Part shown: piece by piece, positions 1 to 7,615 of the stretch
Layout: every line of letters begins with the position of its first letter
How positions within the stretch are numbered: the first letter of the stretch is position 1
Source: Amycolatopsis jejuensis
GTDB taxonomy: Bacteria > Actinomycetota > Actinomycetes > Mycobacteriales > Pseudonocardiaceae
Length of the DNA: 64,000 nucleotides
Direction of reading: 5' to 3'
Assembly (NCBI RefSeq): GCF_000717335.1
Contig: NZ_JNYZ01000038.1
Location: 20,289 to 84,288, forward strand
Notes under the pieces: generated by a model
Database searches by the model: none
Told to the model about the DNA's origin: nothing
What the model saw: only the letters and a program-made list of their open reading frames with translations
Translations under genes and position numbers: made by a program

Positions 1-101
1 CCGAGCTCCGCCGCGAGTGCGCGCAAACGCATGGAGAGCTGCTGGTGCACGGGTTCGGCGGACGCTCTCGTCAGTGCGTCCGCGGGATCTGGCCTCGTCA
101 C
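1..101 (-). CDS. Partial regulator-like protein, N-terminus only
   Basis: An open frame runs off the left edge. The proposed GTG start has an AGGGG ribosome-binding site 7 nt upstream (plus-strand 109-113). The 33 visible residues begin VTRPDPADALTRASAEP and continue into a helix-rich stretch, HQQLSMRLRALAAELG. Its position, divergent from the catabolic operon that starts at 175 with 73 bp between, is typical of a pathway regulator such as a GntR or IclR type. No DNA-binding domain is visible, so the regulator call is an inference from position. The frame and start are fairly well supported; the family is not. Confidence 0.5.
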   Translation of the reverse strand, partial: MTRPDPADALTRASAEPVHQQLSMRLRALAAEL

Positions 102-134
102 TCGGTCACCCCTAGGTATTGCAATGTCTGGTGT

Positions 135-146
135 TGTGTGCATACA
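135..146. promoter_or_regulatory. Candidate operator in the divergent promoter
   Basis: The 12-mer TGTGTGCATACA is a near-palindrome of the form TGT-N-TGCA-N-ACA. It sits 28 bp upstream of the aconitase-X start and 33 bp from the divergent partial gene. A related ATACA half-site follows at 152-156. This is a plausible site for the divergent gene product. The evidence is sequence symmetry and position only. Confidence 0.35.
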
Positions 147-174
147 TTACCATACAAATCGCGAAGGGGAAGTC

Positions 175-1404
175 ATGAAGCTGACTGATGACGAGCGCGC
201 GATGATCGGCGGCGAAGCAGGTCCGGTGCTGCAGAAAGCCCTCACCTACCAGCTGCGGCTCGCGGAGTTCTTCGGTGCGGACCACTTCGTGCCGGTCACC
301 AACGCGCACTTCACCGGAGACTTCGAGGTCATGGACTCCGGTGGGCTCGCCTACGTCGAGGAGCTCGCCGCCGCGGGAGCCAAGGTCCGGGTGCCGACCA
401 CGCGCAATTCGACCTGCGTCGACCCGGCCGCGGCCGGGCAGCTCAAGCAGCGCTGCACGCTGGTCGACGGCGAGCTGCGGGTGGGTCCGATGCTGCGCCG
501 GATGGGTGTGCTCACGGTGAACACCTGCATCGGGTACCAGACCGTGTACACGCCGCGCCTCGGCGAACACGTGGCGTGGGGCGACACCGGCACGGTGGCG
601 TACGCGAACTCGGTGCTCGGCGCTCGTACCAATTACGAGGCCGGACCGGCAAGCCTGTTCGCCGGGATCACGGGCCGCACCGCCGCCTACGGGTTCCATC
701 TCGACGAGCACCGGCGCGCCAACGTCGTCTGCCGGGTGGATGCGCCGATGACCGACCTGGCCGACTGGGGAGTTCTCGGACTCCTGGTGGGCAAACGGTT
801 CCGCGGCTACTGGAACGTGCCGGTGTTCGAGTTCACCCGCGCCGAACCGACGCCGGATGCGCTGAAGCACCTTGCCGCCAGCATTGCGAGTTACGGCTCG
901 ATGGCGATGTTCCACGTCGCCGGGGTGACGCCGGAGGCCGATGATGCCGTCGGCGGGCGCGAGGTGCTCGAGCGGATCGTGTTGTCCAAAAAGGACATCG
1001 AGGATGTCTATGCGGAGCAAGGGAAAGACGACCAGGTCGTCGACCTGGTGGTGTTCACCGCGCCGCAGCAGTCACTGCTCGAAGTGCAGCAGATCGCCGA
1101 CCTGCTCGACGGGCGGCGGGTGCATCCGGACGTGGACGTCATCCTCACCACGAACTCGATGGTCGCGAAGGCGGCTGCCGAGGAAGGGCTCACGAATGTG
1201 CTTTCCCGGTCCGGCGCCATGCTGCTCGTGGGTACCTGCTGGTATTTGATGGACCCGGCGGAAATGCGCGAAAGCTTCGGATGGAAGCGGCTGGTGACCA
1301 ATTCCGCGAAGCTCGCGAACATCATCCGGGCGCACGGATACGAACCGGTCCTGCGGCGGACGGCCGAATGTATTGACGCGGCCGTTTCGGGAAAGGTACG
1401 GTAA
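175..1404 (+). CDS. Aconitase X catalytic (large) subunit, DUF521 family
   Basis: This 409-residue protein matches the aconitase X catalytic domain. Members are hydro-lyases such as cis-3-hydroxy-L-proline dehydratase and archaeal phosphomevalonate dehydratase. The start is ATG 175, preceded by AAGGGGAAG; longer in-frame starts extend into promoter sequence. Family-like stretches are the N-terminal TDDERAMIGGEAGP, PVTNAHFTGD near residue 45, and the C-terminal CWYLMDP with TNSAKLANI. The partner swivel subunit begins 1 nt inside this stop codon, so the two form one enzyme. Family members often carry an iron-sulfur cluster at the active site. The substrate here is not the usual hydroxyproline by context, since no proline racemase or transporter is nearby. 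A dehydration step in the operon's pathway is the inference. Confidence 0.88.
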   Translation: MKLTDDERAMIGGEAGPVLQKALTYQLRLAEFFGADHFVPVTNAHFTGDFEVMDSGGLAYVEELAAAGAKVRVPTTRNSTCVDPAAAGQLKQRCTLVDGELRVGPMLRRMGVLTVNTCIGYQTVYTPRLGEHVAWGDTGTVAYANSVLGARTNYEAGPASLFAGITGRTAAYGFHLDEHRRANVVCRVDAPMTDLADWGVLGLLVGKRFRGYWNVPVFEFTRAEPTPDALKHLAASIASYGSMAMFHVAGVTPEADDAVGGREVLERIVLSKKDIEDVYAEQGKDDQVVDLVVFTAPQQSLLEVQQIADLLDGRRVHPDVDVILTTNSMVAKAAAEEGLTNVLSRSGAMLLVGTCWYLMDPAEMRESFGWKRLVTNSAKLANIIRAHGYEPVLRRTAECIDAAVSGKVR

Positions 1405-1811
1405 TGGAATTCACGGCGAAACAGGCCACCGGGCCGGTAGTTGTCGCGCCCGCGTTGGTCACGCGAATGCCGTTCAGCGCCCGGTACGACCTCGACCGCA
1501 CCACCGGGGTGATTTCCCGCAACGACCACGAACTGCGCGGCGAATCCATTGCCGGACGGGTGCTCGTCACCCGCGGCGTGCAGGGCGGGGTGGCGGCCGG
1601 CTGGGCGCTGCTCGCGCTGGCCGCGCGGAAATGCGGGTTCGCCGGAATGGTGTTCGGGGACACGAATCCGGTGATGGTGCAGGGTGCCGTCGCCGCGGGA
1701 ATTCCGGTGTTCGCGGGGATCGACCCCGAGTTCTTCGACGTCGTCCGGACCGGCGACACGGTGGAGCTCGACCCGGCGGCGCGGCTGGTGCGGATCGTGC
1801 CCGCCGCCTGA
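1404..1811 (+). CDS. Aconitase X swivel (small) subunit, DUF126 family
   Basis: This 135-residue protein is the swivel domain that completes aconitase X. Its ATG overlaps the TAA of the large subunit by 1 nt, a signature of coupled translation. The GRVLVTRGVQGGVAAGWALL stretch near residues 50-70 fits the conserved ligand-binding core of the family, and the length is normal. In many bacteria the two domains are fused; here they are separate, as in the two-gene forms. It has no role apart from the upstream subunit. The specific substrate cannot be read from sequence. Confidence 0.88.
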   Translation: MEFTAKQATGPVVVAPALVTRMPFSARYDLDRTTGVISRNDHELRGESIAGRVLVTRGVQGGVAAGWALLALAARKCGFAGMVFGDTNPVMVQGAVAAGIPVFAGIDPEFFDVVRTGDTVELDPAARLVRIVPAA

Positions 1812-1840
1812 AACGCTTCGAAAAGAAAGGTGCATCGAGA

Positions 1841-2638
1841 ATGAGCAACCGAGGATTCTCGGAAATCCCGCTCCCGGTCGAACGGGAGCCGAAACCGCGG
1901 AATTCCGCGATGACGATGATGATCGACTGGGCGCTGCCGTTGCGGTACCAGGCCGACCTCGTGGAGATGAACGGCGAATTCATCGACCTCGCCAAGATCG
2001 CGGTCGGCCTTTCCGGGCTGCTGGACCGTGACAAACTCCGGGCCAAGGTCGGGAATTATCAGGAAAACGGCATCGAGCCCTTTCCCGGCGGCATGTTCCT
2101 GGAGTACGCTCACCACATCGGCAAGGAAGAAGAATACTGGCGGGGCTGTGCCGAGGCCGGATACCGGCTGATCGAGGTTTCCGACAACGCCATTCCGCTC
2201 GATGCCGACACGAAGCGTCGCCTGATCAAGGAGGCGGCCGCCCGCGACCTGCGGGTGCTCGGCGAGGTGGGCAGCAAGCACACGGTCACCTCGGCCGACG
2301 CGCTCATCGCGGACGTCACGCAATGCCTGGATGCGGGTGCGTGGAAGGTGTTCATCGAGGCCGCCGAGCTCGTCGAGGACGGGAAGCTGCGCACCGACCT
2401 CGTCGACCGCATCCGCACCGAGCTCGACGCCGACCGGCTCCTGTGGGAGCTGCCCGGCTCGTGGATTTCCGGTACGCACGAATGCGACGTGCACGACCTG
2501 GCCGTGTACCTGCTCGAAAACCTCGGCCCGCACACGAACATCGCCAACGTGATGCCGCAGTGGATTGCCGAGCTCGAAACGCTGCGCACGCGCATCGGGG
2601 TCCGCACGCTCGCGGACGAAATGCCGCAGCACGCCTGA
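1841..2638 (+). CDS. ComA / phosphosulfolactate synthase family protein (divergent)
   Basis: This 265-residue TIM-barrel protein aligns with the ComA family (PF02679). The founding enzyme adds sulfite to phosphoenolpyruvate to make (R)-phosphosulfolactate. Matching landmarks are KIAVGLSGLLDRD near residue 50, PFPGGMFLEYA near 80, IEVSDN near 105, GEVGSK, and LWELPGS followed by NIANVMP near the C-terminus. One familiar stretch differs. Archaeal ComA, as I remember it, carries EGRESG after the AGA-V-IIEG strand; here the equivalent reads IEAAELVEDG, losing the arginine and serine. The protein may therefore use a different nucleophile or substrate, or run in the breakdown direction. It lies 29 bp after the swivel subunit and 16 bp before the aldehyde dehydrogenase, so it belongs to the same operon. 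ATG 1841 follows an AAAGAAAGG site. Confidence 0.8.
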   Translation: MSNRGFSEIPLPVEREPKPRNSAMTMMIDWALPLRYQADLVEMNGEFIDLAKIAVGLSGLLDRDKLRAKVGNYQENGIEPFPGGMFLEYAHHIGKEEEYWRGCAEAGYRLIEVSDNAIPLDADTKRRLIKEAAARDLRVLGEVGSKHTVTSADALIADVTQCLDAGAWKVFIEAAELVEDGKLRTDLVDRIRTELDADRLLWELPGSWISGTHECDVHDLAVYLLENLGPHTNIANVMPQWIAELETLRTRIGVRTLADEMPQHA

Positions 2639-2654
2639 AGGGAGATTTTCTCGG

Positions 2655-4124
2655 ATGACCCAGCAGCTTCAGCGACCGCAGGACCGGACATTGCCGGACG
2701 GGGACCTGGTGATCGGCGGCGAACATCGCGCGTCGTCGTCGGGGGAGACGTTCGACGTCTTCAACCCCAGCACCGGCGCCAAGCTCTGCTCGGTGGCGAA
2801 GGGCACAGCCGGTGACGTGGACGCGGCGGTACGCAGTGCCCGCGCCGCTTTCGCCGGATGGCGCGAGACGACGCCGCTCGAACGCGGCCGGATCCTCGCC
2901 AGGGCAGGCCGGATGCTGGCCGAACGCCAGGCCGAGTTCGCCGACGTCGAATGCCGTGACGCCGGAAAACCCAAGCGCCAGGCCGTGGTCGACACCGTGG
3001 TCGCCGCCCGCTACTTCGAGTACTACTCCGGCTACGCCGACAAGCTCCACGGCCGCACAATCCCGCTCGGGCCGGATTTCCTCGACTACACGGTCCTCGA
3101 ACCCCACGGCGTCTGCGGCGTGATCACGCCGTGGAACTACCCGCTGGCCATTGCCTGCCGCAGCCTCGTGCCCGCGCTCGCGGTGGGCAACAGCGTGGTG
3201 TTCAAACCGGCGGAGGACGCGCCGCTCACCGGCCTGATGCTGGTCGACCTGCTGCACGAGGCCGGGCTGCCCGCCGGGGTGCTCAACGTGGTGCCCGGGC
3301 TGGGTACCGAAGCGGGGGCCGCGCTGGTCGAGCACCCGGACGTGGACCACATTTCGTTCACCGGCTCGGTTCCGGTGGGTCAGCGCGTGATGGCGGAATG
3401 CGCCAAGCACCTGCGCCCGCTCACCCTGGAGCTCGGCGGGAAATCGCCGCACATCGTGTTCGCCGACGCCGATTTCGACAAGGCGCTGCCGGTGATCATG
3501 AACTCGATCTTCCAGCACGCCGGTCAGACGTGCACCGCCGGTTCGCGGCTGCTCGTGCAGGAATCGGTGTACGACAAGTGGGTGGCGGCGGCCAAGGCAC
3601 ACGCGGCGAAGCTCGTCGTTGGCGATGCATCCGAAGACCTCGACCTCGGTGCGCTCATCAACGAGGCACAGCAGACCCGGGTCGCCGGATTCGTCGACCA
3701 GGCACGGGAATCCGGGGTCACGGTGGAAACCGGCGGCCGTCGTCCGGACGGGCTCGCCGGTGGCTGGTACTACGAGCCGACGGTGCTCAGCAACGTCGAC
3801 CCGCTGTCGCCGATCGCCCAGGAGGAGGTGTTCGGCCCGGTCCTCACGGTGATCCCGTTCCGCGACGCCGAACATGCCGTCGAACTGGCCAACTGCACGG
3901 AATACGGGCTGGCCGCAGGGGTTTGGTCTTCCGATGTGGACACGTGCGTGCGCACCGCGGCGCAGGTCCGGGCCGGGCAGGTGTACGTGAACAACTTCGG
4001 GGCCGGTGGCGGCGTGGAACTGCCCACCGGCGGGTTCGGCAAGAGCGGTTTCGGCCGCGAGAAGGGCCTCGAAGCGCTGCTGAGCTTCACCAGTGTCAAG
4101 AACGTGAGTTTGCGTCTCGGGTAG
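2655..4124 (+). CDS. NAD(P)-dependent aldehyde dehydrogenase (betaine-aldehyde dehydrogenase type)
   Basis: This 489-residue protein is a typical aldehyde dehydrogenase that oxidises an aldehyde to an acid with NAD(P). Visible motifs are TPWNYP with the oxyanion Asn161, FTGS for cofactor binding near 235, catalytic Glu259 in LELGGKSP, and catalytic Cys293 in GQTCTAGS. The C-terminal GGFGKSGFGREKG is also standard. Length is normal and all catalytic residues are present. It sits between the ComA-like gene and an importer, so it probably oxidises an intermediate of this operon's pathway, such as a C3 semialdehyde. Family membership does not give the substrate. Confidence 0.9.
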   Translation: MTQQLQRPQDRTLPDGDLVIGGEHRASSSGETFDVFNPSTGAKLCSVAKGTAGDVDAAVRSARAAFAGWRETTPLERGRILARAGRMLAERQAEFADVECRDAGKPKRQAVVDTVVAARYFEYYSGYADKLHGRTIPLGPDFLDYTVLEPHGVCGVITPWNYPLAIACRSLVPALAVGNSVVFKPAEDAPLTGLMLVDLLHEAGLPAGVLNVVPGLGTEAGAALVEHPDVDHISFTGSVPVGQRVMAECAKHLRPLTLELGGKSPHIVFADADFDKALPVIMNSIFQHAGQTCTAGSRLLVQESVYDKWVAAAKAHAAKLVVGDASEDLDLGALINEAQQTRVAGFVDQARESGVTVETGGRRPDGLAGGWYYEPTVLSNVDPLSPIAQEEVFGPVLTVIPFRDAEHAVELANCTEYGLAAGVWSSDVDTCVRTAAQVRAGQVYVNNFGAGGGVELPTGGFGKSGFGREKGLEALLSFTSVKNVSLRLG

Positions 4125-4151
4125 ATCCCCCACGACGAAAAGGTGGCAACA

Positions 4152-5483
4152 ATGTCGTACCACCGGACGGATTCCGGGCCTGTCCAACGCAATCCGTTGC
4201 GGGCCTGGTCGATCACCGTGATGGCGATGGTCTTCATGCTCATCAACTTCGCGGACAAGGCCGTGCTCGGCCTGGTCGCGGTGCCGTTGATGAAAGACCT
4301 GCACATCAGTCCCGCGCAGTTCGGCTTCGCGGCCAGTTCGTTCTACTTCCTGTTCAACGTGGCTGCCGTGGTCTACGGGTTCCTGGCCACCCGGATGTCG
4401 CCGAAGAAAGCGTTGCTGCTGCTCGCGATCGTGTGGACGGTCGCGCAGCTGCCGATGGCGCTCAACGTCGGGTTCACCGTGCTGGTGCTCACCCGCGTAC
4501 TGCTCGGGATCGGGGAAGGGCCGGCGTACCCACTGGCCAACCACGCGGTCTTCTCCTGGTTCCCGCCCAAGCGCCGCGCCCTGCCGAGCTCGCTGCTGAC
4601 GGTCGGTGTCGGGCTCGGCGGCGTGGTGGCTGCCCCCGTGCTGGCCTACCTCATCGCCGAGCACGGCTGGCGCGCGGCTTTCCTGGCGATGGCCGCCGTC
4701 AGCGGGGTCTGGGCACTGCTGTGGATGGTCATCGGCAAGGACGGCACCGAAGCCGCTCCCGTCGAGGACCGTCCGGCGAGCGACCTGCGCGTGCCGTACC
4801 GGAAGCTGTTCCTGTCCCGGACCTTCCTCGGCGGCGTGCTCGGCGGGTTCGCGAGTTACTGGGGCCTGGCCACGATGATCTCGTGGCTCCCGGCCTACCT
4901 GGAGAACATCGGCGGCGTGAGCGCGCGGACCACCGGGGTGCTGCTGATGCTGCCGTGGGGCGCGATGGGATTGCTGACCCTGGTGTCCGGCTGGGTCGTG
5001 CACCGGTTGCTGCGCCGAGGTGTGCGCGGCAGGCTGGTCGTCGGCGTGGTCGGTGGCGGAATGCTCGCCGCGGGCGGGGTTTTCGTGCTCATTTTCGCGA
5101 TGCTGTCGTACGGCGTGGTGCAGCTGGTGGTGATGACGGTCGGGTTCGGCACGCTGTCACTGCTGTATGCACTGCAGCAGACGTCGGTGTCCGAGATCTG
5201 CCCGAGTTCGCAGCGCAGTGCGGTGCTGAGCACGAGCAATGCGTTGCTGACCCTCGGCGGGATCGTCGCGCCGTTCGTCGCGGGATTGGTGATCGATTCC
5301 GCGAGTACGCCCGCGGCCGGGTACCGGTCGGTGTTCGTACTGGGCGGCGCGATCATGATCGTCGGCGGAATCATCTTCGCGGTGCTCGTGCGCCCCGACG
5401 CCGACGCGCGCAAACTCGGGACAGCGGCGGAGCCCCGGCCGAGCTCGGACGAAGCGGCGGACCTGCGTCCTTCGAACACCTGA
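4152..5483 (+). CDS. MFS transporter, anion:cation symporter (ACS) type
   Basis: This 443-residue inner-membrane protein has about 12 predicted hydrophobic segments. Its GIGEGPAYPLANHAVFSWFP stretch near residue 125 is characteristic of the ACS family, which imports organic anions such as sugar acids, tartrate and phthalate. An in-frame GTG lies at 4143, but AAAAGG at 4138-4143 is placed 8 nt before ATG 4152, which decides the start. It lies 27 bp after the aldehyde dehydrogenase and 27 bp before the next dehydrogenase. It is the likely importer of the operon's acidic substrate, which would fit a carboxylate or sulfonate. Confidence 0.85.
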   Translation: MSYHRTDSGPVQRNPLRAWSITVMAMVFMLINFADKAVLGLVAVPLMKDLHISPAQFGFAASSFYFLFNVAAVVYGFLATRMSPKKALLLLAIVWTVAQLPMALNVGFTVLVLTRVLLGIGEGPAYPLANHAVFSWFPPKRRALPSSLLTVGVGLGGVVAAPVLAYLIAEHGWRAAFLAMAAVSGVWALLWMVIGKDGTEAAPVEDRPASDLRVPYRKLFLSRTFLGGVLGGFASYWGLATMISWLPAYLENIGGVSARTTGVLLMLPWGAMGLLTLVSGWVVHRLLRRGVRGRLVVGVVGGGMLAAGGVFVLIFAMLSYGVVQLVVMTVGFGTLSLLYALQQTSVSEICPSSQRSAVLSTSNALLTLGGIVAPFVAGLVIDSASTPAAGYRSVFVLGGAIMIVGGIIFAVLVRPDADARKLGTAAEPRPSSDEAADLRPSNT

Positions 5484-5510
5484 AGCTGTGCAACAGAGAG
5501 GAATTGTGAC

Positions 5511-6419
5511 ATGACCACACCGCGGATCGGATTCATCGGGCTCGGCGCGATGGGTGCCCCGATGGCGATGAACCTGGTGAAAGCCGGATACGCCGTGACG
5601 GTGTTCGACCTCAGCCCGCCGGCGGTCAACCGGCTGCGTGACGCGGGTGCGACGGCGGCGACCACCGCCCGCGAGGTCGGCGAGAACAGCGACGTGGCGA
5701 TCACCATGCTGCCGCGTTCGGCGCACGTCGAGGCCGCGGTGACGGGCGAGTACGGGTTGTACCGGGGGCTCGCCAAGGGCGCGGTGCACATCGACATGAG
5801 CACCATCGAGCCGTCGGCGAGCAAGCGGTTTGCCGAGCTGGCACAGGAAAACGGGCTGCGGATGTTCGACGCGCCGGTCGGCAAGTCCACCGCGGCGGCG
5901 GCAGCGGGCGTCCTCACGATCATGGCCGGCGGCGATCCCGCGGTCGTGGACGAATGCCGCCCGATCCTCGACGTGATGGGCGAGATCGTCTACCACTGCG
6001 GTTCGGAGGTCGGGGCCGGGGCGGCGGTGAAGGTCGTCAACAACCTGGTGTCCGGCGGGATTCTCGTGGTGGTGGCCGAGGCGATGGGGCTGGGTGTCAA
6101 GGCAGGCGTGCGGCCGGAGATCATGGTCGAGGTGCTCGGGGCGACCGGCGCGGCCAACTGGCAGCTGGCGAACACGCTGGCACAGAAGGCACTCAAGCGC
6201 GACTACGAACCGGGCTTCGCGATTTCGCTGATCCACAAGGACTGCGGTCTCGGCGCGCAGATGGCCGAGGACCTGAAGGTGCCGATGCCGGTGTCCGGGC
6301 TGGTCAAGCAGCAGTACGAGGCCGCGATGGCGGCCGGGCACGCGGGGCTGGACTGGGGTGGCTATCTGAAGGTGATCGAAGCGGCCATCGGCGAGGACGT
6401 GGCGTTCGGCGCCGCCTGA
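5511..6419 (+). CDS. Beta-hydroxyacid dehydrogenase (3-hydroxyisobutyrate / sulfolactaldehyde reductase type)
   Basis: This 302-residue protein has the N-terminal dinucleotide fold GFIGLGAMGAPMA (residues 7-19) and the family catalytic lysine K174 in VKVVNNLV, with N178 behind it. It interconverts a beta-hydroxyacid or hydroxy-aldehyde and the oxidised form using NAD(P). The substrate loop reads DAPVGKSTAAA (120-130) and a later loop reads HKDCGL (242-247). From memory, E. coli sulfolactaldehyde reductase YihU has GRTSA and HKDLG at these places. 3-Hydroxyisobutyrate dehydrogenases usually have VSGG at the first. The GKS loop could bind a sulfonate or phosphate, but this is an inference. The gene is flanked by the importer and a diiron protein. 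Confidence 0.85.
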   Translation: MTTPRIGFIGLGAMGAPMAMNLVKAGYAVTVFDLSPPAVNRLRDAGATAATTAREVGENSDVAITMLPRSAHVEAAVTGEYGLYRGLAKGAVHIDMSTIEPSASKRFAELAQENGLRMFDAPVGKSTAAAAAGVLTIMAGGDPAVVDECRPILDVMGEIVYHCGSEVGAGAAVKVVNNLVSGGILVVVAEAMGLGVKAGVRPEIMVEVLGATGAANWQLANTLAQKALKRDYEPGFAISLIHKDCGLGAQMAEDLKVPMPVSGLVKQQYEAAMAAGHAGLDWGGYLKVIEAAIGEDVAFGAA

Positions 6420-6440
6420 GCACGAAGGGAACGAAATCCG

Positions 6441-7274
6441 ATGAGCAATTCAGCAGAGCTCGACCTGATCCTGTCCGGCGAGCGTGACGAACCCATGACG
6501 GGGGAGGAGTTCCTCTCCGCGATGTGGGAACGGCGGCAGAACTACTGGTGGTCGAAGCCCGCCGAGGAAAGGACGCACTACGTCGGTTTTTCCACCGACA
6601 TCGAGCAGGTCAAGGAACGGCTCAAGATCCAGTGTCACGCCGAGCTGTTCGCGGCGTACGTGGCGGGGAACATGCTGGAGATCTGCCCGTGGCAGGATCT
6701 GCGCGGGGACCTGGCCAAACAGGCGTACGACGAATTCCTGCACTTCAAGCTGATCAGGGGCAGGCTGCGGCACCTCGGCGGCGAGTACGAGGAGGGATAC
6801 CGGCCGCCGGTACGGGAATGGCGGGAACTGATCTCGAATGTCACGCTCACCGAGAACCGGTACTACAACGACCCGGTCACCTCGATGATCGCGATGTCGG
6901 CGAGCCTGCAGTTCGCCATCGAGGGCTGGGACGAGCTGTTCATCCACCCGCATTTCATGAAGGCGATCGAAACGAAGGACCCGGAACTGTACGAGATCTT
7001 CGACGAGCAGATTGCCGCGGACGAGGTCGTGCACCACGAAAACGGTCTGCGGGCCATGCTGAAGTGCGGCGACAATCTCGATTGGCAGCGCACCGCGATC
7101 CGGCATTTCGACAGTGCCGCCGACGGTTTGCACCAGGCAGGTCTCGGGTTCCGGAACTATTTCGCCGCGCAGGAAGGGATTCCCGCGTTCTCCGGGGAGG
7201 GCGACGACATCGCCGAGTCGATCCAGGAAGTCTCGTTCGAGAAGTTCTTCTCCGAACGCGGCCTGCCGCTGTGA
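6441..7274 (+). CDS. Ferritin-like diiron carboxylate protein, putative oxygenase
   Basis: This 277-residue, mostly helical protein has a complete diiron ligand set in the expected order: E68 in CHAEL, E98-x2-H101 in DEFLH, E161 in FAIEGWDE, and E195-x2-H198 in ADEVVH. This is the four-helix ferritin-like pattern of diiron oxygenases and oxidases. I do not recognise a named family. The next genes supply a Rieske ferredoxin (7 bp later) and a fused electron-transfer flavoprotein, so an O2-dependent reaction fed by that chain is the simplest reading. It could instead be a non-redox TenA/PqqC-like helical protein, but the paired ExxH motifs favour iron binding. The ATG is preceded by GAAGGGAAC. 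Confidence 0.7.
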   Translation: MSNSAELDLILSGERDEPMTGEEFLSAMWERRQNYWWSKPAEERTHYVGFSTDIEQVKERLKIQCHAELFAAYVAGNMLEICPWQDLRGDLAKQAYDEFLHFKLIRGRLRHLGGEYEEGYRPPVREWRELISNVTLTENRYYNDPVTSMIAMSASLQFAIEGWDELFIHPHFMKAIETKDPELYEIFDEQIAADEVVHHENGLRAMLKCGDNLDWQRTAIRHFDSAADGLHQAGLGFRNYFAAQEGIPAFSGEGDDIAESIQEVSFEKFFSERGLPL

Positions 7275-7280
7275 GGGATC

Positions 7281-7613
7281 ATGCGTCTCAAAGCCGCTGA
7301 CCTGGCACAGCTTGCCGAGGACGGGTCGTGGGTCCGGGTTCGGCACGAGCGCCTCGACGTGCTCGTGGCGAACTCCGGCGGTGACCTCTACGCCATCGAC
7401 AACCGCTGTTCCCACGCCAATATGCCGATGCACAAAGGCCGGATCCGCAAATGCGTGGTCACCTGCCCGTCGCATCTGGCGCAATTCGATCTGCGGGACG
7501 GGTCGATCCGGCGCGGCCCGATGGAGGGAGACCCGGAAAACGTCCGCCCGCAGGCCGTGTTCGCCGTGGAAATCGAGGGCGGCGAGGTTTTCATCGAGGT
7601 TCCGGGAGAGTGA
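7281..7613 (+). CDS. Rieske [2Fe-2S] ferredoxin
   Basis: This 110-residue soluble protein carries one Rieske centre: C43-S-H45 and C62-P-S-H65 in NRCSHANMP and VTCPSHLAQFD. Length and motif spacing match the small Rieske ferredoxins that feed electrons to oxygenases. There is no signal peptide or membrane segment. The gene lies 6 bp after the diiron protein gene and 2 bp before the electron-transfer flavoprotein gene. It most likely carries electrons to the diiron enzyme. Confidence 0.92.
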   Translation: MRLKAADLAQLAEDGSWVRVRHERLDVLVANSGGDLYAIDNRCSHANMPMHKGRIRKCVVTCPSHLAQFDLRDGSIRRGPMEGDPENVRPQAVFAVEIEGGEVFIEVPGE

Positions 7614-7615
7614 TC

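Noticed and set aside
175..1811. Naming the aconitase X pair as hydroxyproline dehydratase
   Set aside because: No proline racemase, reductase or hydroxyproline transporter is nearby. The family covers several substrates.
1841..2638. Calling this gene comA of coenzyme M synthesis
   Set aside because: No other coenzyme M genes are present and a signature motif is changed, so only family membership is claimed.
2352..5003. An 883-codon minus-strand open frame
   Set aside because: It mirrors the aldehyde dehydrogenase and MFS genes, is rich in His/Arg/Gly and has no recognisable domain.
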